A stretch of DNA of 64,000 nucleotides from Gnetum montanum (lineage: Eukaryota; Streptophyta; Gnetopsida; Gnetales; Gnetaceae): assembly GCA_015680685.1 (NCBI GenBank), contig MNCI01010871.1, positions 66,240 through 130,239 of the forward strand, read 5' to 3'. Position numbers and translations under genes: made by a program. Positions 55,790 through 64,000 of the stretch are shown in pieces. The notes under the pieces are model-generated. The model was not told where the DNA came from and made no database searches. It saw only the letters and a list, made by a program, of their open reading frames with translations. The first letter of the stretch is position 1, and each line of letters starts with the position of its first letter.

Positions 55790-57350
55790 TTGTCACAAGT
55801 AAAAGTTGCGGAATCCCTACTAGCTCCTAAGCCTAGTAAAGAACTCACACTTTTAGAAGATTGTGTTAGGGTCATTAGTAAAATCAATGATGTCCATGGT
55901 CATTGTGGAATCAAACTTTGGATCATTTTTAGAATTTTCTCTAGTAGAGGTAAGAGAACAATTATAGGAATCACCTTTTTTAATAACATTTTTCACAAAT
56001 GATGACTGGTACTTAAAAGAAACCTATCAATTCTAGTAAAAGAAAAAAGAGGATGCAATAGTTAAGACTAAAGGAGTAACAATGTCATATTCAGTGGAGG
56101 CATTTACTAAAGCACTAAATTTGCCTAATGTTGATGACACAACAGCCGAAATTTCTACCAGATTTAACACTAATGTAAGAAATCTTGAGTTAGAGAGAGC
56201 ATATGGAACCAAAGATAAGAAATGTAGTGAATACAACAAACTATGTCACATCAAAATAATTGAAACAATTCAAGATAGAACAAGCAAATCAATTTATGAT
56301 AAAAAAAATAGTTAGAGATGGAAAAAGAGAAAGCAACATCTATACATCAATTTTAGATGTCAAAACATATGTCCATGCCAAAGTGATTGCTAAACTAAAA
56401 GAAGAAAACGAAATACTTATTGCAGAAAATAAAAGGTTAACCAATGCTGAAAAAGAGAAAAATTAGTTAGAAGAAAGTCTAAAGCTACTTGCGGAATAGT
56501 TTATCAAGATTAGCATAGAATTAAGCAATTGGCCAAAGAATATAGAACCTTATCAATGAAAGAAGTCTACATCATACGTCAAAAATTTACCATAGAAATT
56601 AATATGTGGTAAAATGAGGCCAAGAAGCATGAAAAACTAAAGGAGCATTTTAGAAACCAAATGGTCTGCATCAGTACATTAATGAGAAAGAAATCCAAAT
56701 GGAAAATGCCAAAATCAACATGATCATGCAATAGCTACTAAATTGGAAAACCATTCTAGACAATCTCACTCTATTTCATCAAGTAAAACTTATAGTCAAA
56801 GATGTGTAGATCAAAGATTTAATAGAGTACATGAAGTTGGCAAACCTTAGATATACCAACTTGGTCATGTTAACAGTAGGGAGGCTTAAGACTAAATTTG
56901 AGTAGCAATAAGTAATAATGTATTTAATATTTGAAAAGAAGTTCATAGATAAGAAGGATGTGCAATAATTACATATTTCCAACTCAAAGTCTTAAGTCAT
57001 CAAGGCTGGTTATCATGATCAAAATGATGTAGCAACAAACTTAGTTAGAAGAATGAGTAGTTATTAATATCTGGAGAAATTAGCCAAGGCTTTTAAGATT
57101 AAATGAAATTAATTTGCAACATGATATGTCAAGGCTAATAAATTATTCCCATAGTTTTCATGCTCATATGAAGTACCTACTCTAGAGAATATTACAAAAT
57201 TAGCATGGATAGTTAATGATCCTAGAATAGAAAAACAAAAATTGAGAGCATTTGTAAATCAATTTTACATGAAGAAACTAATTACATTGGGAAAGAAAAC
57301 TTAAGGACCACAAATGCAATAGAAGCTACCACCACGAGGAACTATATGAA
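55790..57350 (+). pseudogene. Family C ORF2, second plus-strand copy, broken
   Basis: The reading includes MSYSVEAFTKALNLPNVDDT near 56082 (counterpart of VDFSTQAISKVLNLPN) and LELERAYGTKDKKCSEYNKL. The middle third, with the YHLFPTK segment, is deleted. The coiled coil then reads KEENEILIAENKRLTNAEKE near 56400-56460 (counterpart of EEENKHLVAENLRLTIVEKQ) and YMKLANLRYTNLVMLT near 56830. It ends near 57335 with LPPRGTI. Frames at 56082-56315 and 56260-56466 overlap and show the frameshift. It shares order and spacing with the other ORF2 copies. Confidence 0.72.
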
Positions 57351-57468
57351 AACTTGCATCAGTAATTTTGAAGATTTCATCATGCTTAGTCTATTTCTGG
57401 TTCTATAATTGTTATCAATATTATTCATCATGCTTTATGATAAATCATTAGTTCATTAGGATATCATT
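57351..57468 (+). other. 3' untranslated region before the shared LTR
   Basis: T-rich stretch ending 'cattagttcattaggatatcat', probably a decayed PPT counterpart of the tract at 49401-49416. The purine run is mostly lost. Confidence 0.45.
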
Positions 57469-58404
57469 GATGCTATGTCGCATTTGCAATATCGTTGATG
57501 CTATATCACATCTATTTGACAAAAAGTTAATTTTTGGTTAGCTATGATATTGAAGCTACGATATCACATATTTGATATTGGAGCACATGTTATGTTATCA
57601 GATATCCAATATCGTAGGATGCATGCCTATACCTATAAATACAACACTTGAACACATGATCCAAAGAACTTTCATTCCACCCTTAGGTAGATTCTTGTAG
57701 TATTGTTTCCTAGTTTTAGTAATAGAGTGAATGCACGTAGTGTGGTGTTGAGCAATTGTACAAAATCTTTATTCGAGTGAAGTGTACTTGGGCATAGTTC
57801 CTAACCAGAAATAAAGATCAAGATTGCTTTTCATCATTGTAGCATCCACTTAGTTTTACTATCTTGCGTAGCATAATTTTTACTATTTTTTTAGTTTAAT
57901 CATTTACATTTCAAAGTATTTTACTTTACTTATTTATTAGTAAAGAGGAATTAGTATGACTGGTTTTGAGTGTTTAAGTGTAATCGTTTGGTAATCCCAG
58001 CAGTGTTGTTGCTTGGTTTACCTAATAGCATAATGCTTGATAATCCCAGTAATGATTACATGAGCCCAAGATGTGTATGGTAAGCTAGGACAGAATGCTT
58101 ATTGCTCTAGGCTAGAGTAGATTTACATTATTATCATTACTTAGACTTAGGACTAAATTTCATTCTCAATTATGTTTATCGCTAAGAATAATCATGACCT
58201 AGCAACATCAATTATCATATGCCTCACTTTGGACTAAACCATACATGATAAAGCTACCACTAGTTTGAGTGGGAAGACAACATCCTGCGATCAATGCTTA
58301 ATAATCTAGATGCCACAACTAGTCCCATCCACAAAATTTGACTAGATCATGTGTGAGCACTTATGGTTTGTATGGTTGGATGTAGAGGTACTTGCTACTC
58401 ATCA
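57469..58404 (+). repeat. Family C LTR shared by two internal regions
   Basis: It starts TGATGCTATGTCGC and ends GCTACTCATCA (about 936 bp), with TATAAATA at 57634-57641. The left side abuts an ORF2 3' end, so it is the 3' LTR of that copy. The right side abuts a PBS and gag, so it is also the 5' LTR of the next copy. One LTR serving two internal regions is the usual result of unequal recombination between LTRs. Confidence 0.8.
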
Positions 58405-58428
58405 TTGGTGCAATTTCTAGGGATGATG
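58405..58428 (+). other. Primer-binding site, next family C copy
   Basis: TTGGTGCAATTTCTAGGGAT directly after the LTR, counterpart of the site at 43304-43328. Confidence 0.78.
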
Positions 58429-58533
58429 CTAGTTATCTAGATTAGTTGTACCATACACGATAGTTGTAGAAGTGTTAACAATTTATCTTTTAGAACATAG
58501 TAATATTTTAAAGTCACACACATTAAAAACATG

Positions 58534-60720
58534 TCTTCTTCACATAGGATCAATAATGCATCATATGATGAAAACACTAGTAGGAGAAATGATAGGATCT
58601 ATACTAAGAAAAACTAGAGTAAACAACCACAAGTAGGGGTTCCTATGCTCATTTAGATCCTTACTGCACTCAAAGACTACATTCAACTAATGTAGACAAT
58701 CCCAAAGAAGATGGAGTAAGTCCTAGAACAAGGAGGGCCTCTCCTCCAAACCTAGAAGAGATACATCAAGGGACCAAAGAGATACATATAGCAGCCATGA
58801 TAATTCTCCTAGTTCACCATCTTCCTCTTCCTCTTCCATGTCTAGTTCTAACAAGGATGAACGTGGATATAGAAATAGGGATCAAGATGAAGATAGTAGT
58901 AGAAATAGACGAGATCATCAAAGTGAGAATAAATGAGATCATCATAATTAGACAAATAAAAATAGAAGGCATCACCATGACATGTCTGATGATGATGGAC
59001 CCTTATTAGCTACTAGGAGCATGACACACGTAATGGAGGTAGTTAGAATACCCCATAGGCATCAAAGGGAAAGTTACATCAAAAGACTTGATATGAATAA
59101 AATTCCTAGATTTAAGGGCAACTATAATTCTGACCCAGAAAATCATTTAAAAGCCTTTTGTAATGCTTGCACCTAATAAAACATCAAGAGTGAGTGGCAA
59201 AAGCTTAAGCTCTTTCCTAGGACACTAGTTGATGAAGCTAAAAGTTGGTATAGATCATTGAAACCAAATTCAACCCATCAATGGTCCACAATGTTGGAAC
59301 GTTTGAACAAAAAATACCAAACCTATGTGAGAGTGTCCAACCTAAGAAAACAAATCCAAGAATGGAAGCAATAACAACATGAATCATTGGATGTGGCCTT
59401 GGATAGATATTATTCTCTACTACATAGATGTCTAGGCCAGGGTTTTTCTCAAAAAAAAAGTAGCTTCTCCACATCATATATGGGCTTCGTACCCCAACAA
59501 GAAAGACCCTTGGGATTTATACTTAAGGGTGATTATCTAAATTAAAAGCTCATTAGATACAAAGGCTAGTTGAGCAGGTGTAAAAAGAAGAGTGGAAGCT
59601 ATGTAAACGAGAGAATGTAGAGGAATATAACTGGTATCCAACTCTTCAAACATGAGAAGTCCATATGTATGACAAGGAAAAAGAGGAATCTCTCAATGAG
59701 TTGATTTCACAACAAACCTTGCCAATACAAAAGGCTATTGCTAAGATCAAAGTATGAGTAGATAAGATATGGGAGTTGATGAACGAAAAAGTTACAACCT
59801 ACTTGGAAACCATAGGGGAGAAGGTAGCGTAGAAAGAATCGAGTGATCAAAACAAGAAGAGGAAAAAGATAAATGAAATAGGTAGGAACACTTATCAGTA
59901 AAAAGGGAAAATGACAATAGTAGAAGAGGTTTTTGACTCAAATACAAAAGATGATGATGGATGTGACAACTACAAATACGAACATCCAAAGGGCTATTGC
60001 CCAATTATGTTACATCTACATGAGTTTGGGGATTTTGCTTTGAATGCCAAGTTTGTACAAAAGCAAATTCCTAGGAAATTACCTTACTCACAAGCTAATT
60101 ATACAAAATCCTACCACCAACTATACTATTTTAGTGGAATATCTTATCAGCCTCAACACTACTCTCAACTGCAGTGGCAAAACACACAGTCATGGGGGAT
60201 GCCATCAACAAACCAGCAATATCCTTATTGCCAATTGAACCCATATGATTACTATGTTCAACAACCTTTTTCTCCAAATGTTTCTACTTCCTCTACCTCA
60301 ACTCACTACTACTACTCTTCCAAATATCATCAACCCATAACATCCCCTATGGGATCATCATCTCAAACCTGTTATCCTCCATGACATCCTCAATATTCTC
60401 ATACTTCTCTCCAACATATGTCACCACCAACAACATAAGAAGGATCAGCACCACAACATCAATGGAAGAATGCCACTTTTTTTGCAAACATACACATAAA
60501 TGATAATGCTAGTAGACCTCAACCACTATCTCAAAAACATCCTTTCTTTAGAATAGTTTCCACACATGAGCACAAAATTTGTAGACCTACTAGCTCATTA
60601 ACTAGCACAAGGCCAACCTGGTGCAACACCCTTTCTCACCAAAATAATGTCTTCCAATTCTACACAAAGGCCAACACCCATTATCACTCCAATGTAAAAC
60701 ATAACAGATGAACCTATCAC
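58534..60720 (+). pseudogene. Family C gag, longer copy, broken
   Basis: The N-terminal part is Ser/Arg/Asp-rich. From 58982 the reading MSDDDGPLLATRSMTHVMEV leads to FKGNYNSDPENHLKAFCNAC, LKLFPRTLVDEAKSWYRSLK, LNKKYQTYVRVSNLRKQIQE and LDVALDRYYSLLHRCLGQGF, a Ty3-type gag core that parallels 43436-43990. After a frameshift, 59911-60384 gives a Tyr/Gln/Pro/Ser-rich tail (YYVQQPFSPNVSTSSTS). The stretch 59350-60000 is missing in the complete element, so this copy shows the fuller gag. No zinc knuckle is readable. Confidence 0.75.
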
Positions 60721-60721
60721 T

Positions 60722-61150
60722 ATGGAGAGACAGGCAATTCTATGCATTACTAATGATAAAGAAGGGTGTAGTTGTGGACCAACACTTCAAAATGTCAATA
60801 CAATCATGACACCAGCCCACACTAAATATGAAAGACACATGTGTGCACAAGAAAGAGCGGGGGCCACTAAACCAAAGGACACCCAATGGTTGCAAACTGA
60901 GAACCTAAAAGTGTCTAAAACATGCATGGAAACATCTGAACCACTTATTAATTCCCATTCTACGAAAATGACCCCAACTAGGAACTTACAAATGGAAATA
61001 CTAAATAACAATCATACACTAACAAAAAGAGAAACTAAGGACTTAGATGATCAAAATTCAATTACCATCAAGATTACATGGGATGATAATCAAAAAATTA
61101 AGTCACTAAGGATGATAAGTAAGAAGCCTCAAGTGTATAATCCAGGGTAA
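60722..61150 (+). pseudogene. Open frame between gag and noncoding block, unknown
   Basis: 142 codons, polar and Thr/Asn/Lys-rich, starting MERQAILCIT. It has no DSG protease motif and no polymerase motif. It lies where pol should begin and may be the gag C-terminus or a joined remnant left by the pol deletion. I do not recognise it. Confidence 0.4.
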
Positions 61151-63419
61151 CTAGGGTCCATTTTCCAAACACTCAACCATGAGTTCAGTCATGGGGGAAA
61201 TACCAATCATGATCAAGGAATTAATAAGCATTTTTCAATTTTTTTATTTTACAATTTCTTTTTGATTTCTAATTTTTCATTATGCCTTTTCATATTTTTT
61301 ACCAATTTTGACATTATTTGACATCTTTTCTAATCTTTTTCCATTTTACTATCTTTTTTATCTTTTTCATACTTTATTTTCACTTTCCTTGTACATATTC
61401 TTTTCAATTTTTAATAAGACACATTACAAATAAAGGTAAGATGTAGTCTAATAAGGTGAAGATTTCTCTATGTTATCAAGTCATAAGGGACTAATTATTT
61501 GAACAGTGAGCCCACATCATATATCCATCCATTTCATTAATAAGAGGTTCTTACCATGGGCATAATGATATTCTTTTTCATCATACAACTAAGAATAAAC
61601 CAGTGATCATTATGCCTAGATTGAAAAGTGAAGAACCAAGTGGGAATGAAAAGGGTGTGATATTAAGGGAATTTGTGAATTCTTTTAAATTACTATTGTA
61701 AGTTCTATCATGTTGCTAAGGTTGCATTATATCCTTGTAGATATAATGAAAAATGGGAGTAAAAGTAAAATAAGTGATACCTTAAAAGGTTGACACAAAT
61801 AAAAATAAAAGAGTACAAAATAAATTTCTTAGTGTCCCATTGGAAAGACTTGTTACCCATGCCTAAAGGTAGGCAACTTCTCAAAAATCTAAAAACAAAA
61901 ATAAAGTGCTATGAATAAAACTCCTCCCTTGGAAAATACACCAAGTGACAATACTTCTTGCAACATTAATAGTCTTATGATTGTAATTCCAAGAGATGAA
62001 ATGATGCGATGTCACTAGAATGTGGTTTGGACTTGGTTTGAATCTTGAAAAGAAGGGCTAATAATTACTTTAACCATTAATAACACACAAGAATTTATTA
62101 TGCCTATGGTAAGATACCTTACATCCCAAGTTTAGCAATCCTTTCTCTAGTCCATCTCACCTCACTATATATTTAATCATAACTTGTGGTTTTGTATAAT
62201 ATAGCATTATTTTTCCAATCTAGTGATACTAATATGTGTGTTTTGCTAAATAGGCATGTCTTACATTCAACTCCTGGAGTGCCTAAGGACACTTTTAGGC
62301 ATGGTTAAACAAGGGCATTAAGGGTTGGAGCCTACTTTGGGGAGGACCCACTTGTATAACTCTTGTATTTCATAATTTCCAAGAAATTCCACATGATGTT
62401 GTGCATTCCAAAACATCTAATAAACTTCCCATATTATCTAATAATCTATTTGCACATTAGAAATTCATTATCCATACATAAACTTCCGTTGCTCGATATT
62501 TCTTCTTCATGAACCTTGAATGCTAACTTGTTAAAAACTATGCCTCACTCATGGCCCATGATCATCTAGACAAGCTTTATATCTTTCAAACATTTCATTT
62601 GACTCATTTTTTTCAAGAAAAATCAATGAAAATTTGAATTTTTTAATGATGACATCGTAGTCACAATGTTGTATCTATGATGTATGATCTAAGATGTCAT
62701 GCATATAAAAATAGTACATGTACATGTGGAAGTTAGTGAAAGTTTTCATTTCTCTCATTTGTAGCAAGAGATTTTTTTGCAATTTTTTCCTTAGCCCTCT
62801 TGCACACTAGCTTCCAAAGGCCATAAGTTTGTCCTCATAGCCTCAATTTTCAAAATTCTTCAATCTTGTTGATCCCAAAGTGCTCAACTTAGTCATGAGG
62901 GGTGGGGGTATGTGGTTGCATTGCACAATATAAGCAAATGAAAATTTGAAAATTTAAACCACAAATTCCTAACAACTGGAAGATATTATAAAGCATAAGT
63001 ACAAGGAGATAGTAAGAACCTTAAAGTTAATCAATCAAACTATGGCCAAAAAGATTCAAATAATACTCTTAATAGACCATATGAACTATTTTAGGCCATA
63101 ATAAGCAAGGAAAATGATAGAAGGTCATAAGTAACTACAAGATATAACACCTAAGGGGTTTCTTTTTGAAAATTTTTCAAACTCTACAATCGTAATAAGA
63201 TAAGAACTTGATCTATCCAAGGGTATGAGTAAGGTAAAGAACTATTAAGAATTGATAGGAACACCCTAATAATTTCAAATCCTTGTTGATTACTGATGGC
63301 CTTGAAGAGGATACCAGAAGGAGGAACTTCACAACATGGGAGTAAAAGACCAAGAGGTTGTGGGAGAGGCTGAGTGAGGGAACAAATCCTACAAGCAAAA
63401 CATGCAAAGAAGGAGGCTC
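61151..63419 (+). other. Family C noncoding block and ORF2 leader, third copy
   Basis: It contains, in order, 'ataagaggttcttaccatgg' (61540), 'gtgaagaaccaagtgggaat' (61628), 'tggaaagacttgttacccat' (61850), 'tttggggaggacccacttgt' (62337), the decayed GATATC-type zone with TATAAAAA at 62704-62711, and 'ttagtcatgaggggtggggg' (62894). The order is identical to the other two blocks. No reading frame is conserved. Confidence 0.7.
62645..62711 (+). promoter_or_regulatory. Decayed internal promoter-like site, third copy
   Basis: Degraded palindromes (gatgacatcgtagtcac, gtatctatgatgtatgatct, aagatgtcatgc) are followed by TATAAAAA at 62704-62711. This is the same position relative to the noncoding block and ORF2 as at 45905-45990. 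No intact GATATC remains. Confidence 0.4.
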
Positions 63420-63880
63420 AATCATGTAGCATTCATCAAGAAACTCCTACTACAAAGCACTTAACCCAAGGAGAGGCAGAAATTCCACAAGCACCTAAAC
63501 AAGGATAGTGCCTCACATTATCACCAAATTACCTCCAAGCCATCTGAGAAGATCAATCATGTCCATGTTCATCGTGGAACTAAATTTTGGTCCCTTTATG
63601 GAATTTGCTCTAGAAGCAATGAAGATGCAACTCCAAGCATCTCCATTATGGCCCACACTAACCAACAGAGATGAATGGGACTTAGGAGAAATCTACCAAT
63701 TTTGGCAAAACAAATAGATCAATGCTACAATGAAACTTAAAGGAGTCTCTATGCCATACTCAGTAGAAAGGACATATGGAAAAAGAAGACAAGGATAGAA
63801 GAGGAGAAACTTTCCAAAAGCCTAATGACAAAGGGAAGAAGCAAATGGAAGAGCCACCACTACCTGAAATATGAACTACA
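63420..63880 (+). pseudogene. Family C ORF2 with a large internal deletion
   Basis: The frame at 63508-63714 reads MFIVELNFGPFMEFALEAMK and SPLWPTLTNRDEWDLGEIYQ then FWQNK, matching the N-terminal part of ORF2 at 46690-46860. After MPYSVE near 63755 the text jumps to RTYGKRRQG and then to the ORF2 end (KGKKQMEEPPLPEI-type near 63830-63870). About 2 kb of ORF2, including the whole coiled coil, is missing. Confidence 0.7.
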
Positions 63881-64000
63881 TCAAGCCACTTCAAATTTTA
63901 TTATTTTTTTTATTTTGTCATGTAACTATGTCATTTTTGTACACACCAATGTGGCACTTGGAGTCAATTAGTAATTAGAATCAATCAATAATCCCATCAT
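63881..64000 (+). other. 3' untranslated stretch at window end
   Basis: T-rich sequence equivalent to 49248-49400. The PPT and 3' LTR are not reached. Confidence 0.5.

Larger units (their letters stand above)
58429..64000 (+). mobile_element. Family C internal region without pol, cut by window end
   Basis: Following the shared LTR and PBS come gag (58534-60720), a spacer frame, the noncoding block (61200-63400) and a short ORF2 (63420-63880). Again there is no protease, reverse transcriptase or integrase. The join between the gag end and the noncoding block ('cagtcatgggggaaataccaa', here in part) is at the same place as in the complete element (ttatgggggatatccccc). The 3' LTR would lie beyond 64000. 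Confidence 0.75.

Overview
The window reads as nuclear DNA of a seed plant with a large, repeat-filled genome. The AT-rich sequence is packed with decayed Ty1/copia and Ty3-type LTR retrotransposons and L1-type LINEs, and I recognise no host gene on either strand. A gymnosperm would fit the density and age of the repeats, but that is inference. Almost every coding trace is a pseudogene. The one long intact frame belongs to a retrotransposon.

Layout. 1-2191: minus-strand LINE (ORF1 and endonuclease), cut by the window edge. 3245-7863: complete copia element, minus strand, with TSD, PBS, PPT and a full but stop-riddled gag-pol. 8730-9390: degenerate tandem repeat. 9957-10200: tRNA-like SINE pieces. 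10330-14700: plus-strand LINE remnant. 15732-22812: complete Ty3-type element (family B), minus strand, with an intact 917-codon gag-protease-integrase-tail frame and no reverse transcriptase. 22941-23922: solo LTR of family C. 24131-26460: local repeats split by a LINE 3' end with a 17-bp TSD. 28700-30480: a third LINE. 31890-32660: field of CATGA(G/C)TCATG palindromes. 33351-36121: 3' LTR and 3' ORF of a minus-strand family C copy, interrupted by gene-less family B relative D (36122-37895). 37951-38140: exact 70-bp tandem repeat. 39238-42239: 5' LTR and gag of a second copia element. 42526-50268: complete family C element. 50269-64000: more family C material, apparently in LTR-internal-LTR-internal order, running off the window.

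Family C is the most unusual content. Members carry gag, then a roughly 2-kb noncoding block, then a separate 3' ORF (ORF2) that is not pol. ORF2 has an N-terminal domain resembling the plant 'putative transposon protein'/ATHILA ORF-1 type, followed by a coiled coil. Two copies lack pol entirely, while a third arrangement still has an integrase fragment directly before the same noncoding block. In the best-preserved copy the LTR has an array of GATATC palindromes followed by a TATA box, and a matching array plus TATA box lies inside the element about 480 bp upstream of ORF2. This suggests a second, internal promoter. Family B shows a parallel route to non-autonomy: one member keeps gag, protease and an integrase tail in a single frame, and another (D) keeps only LTRs, PBS and PPT.
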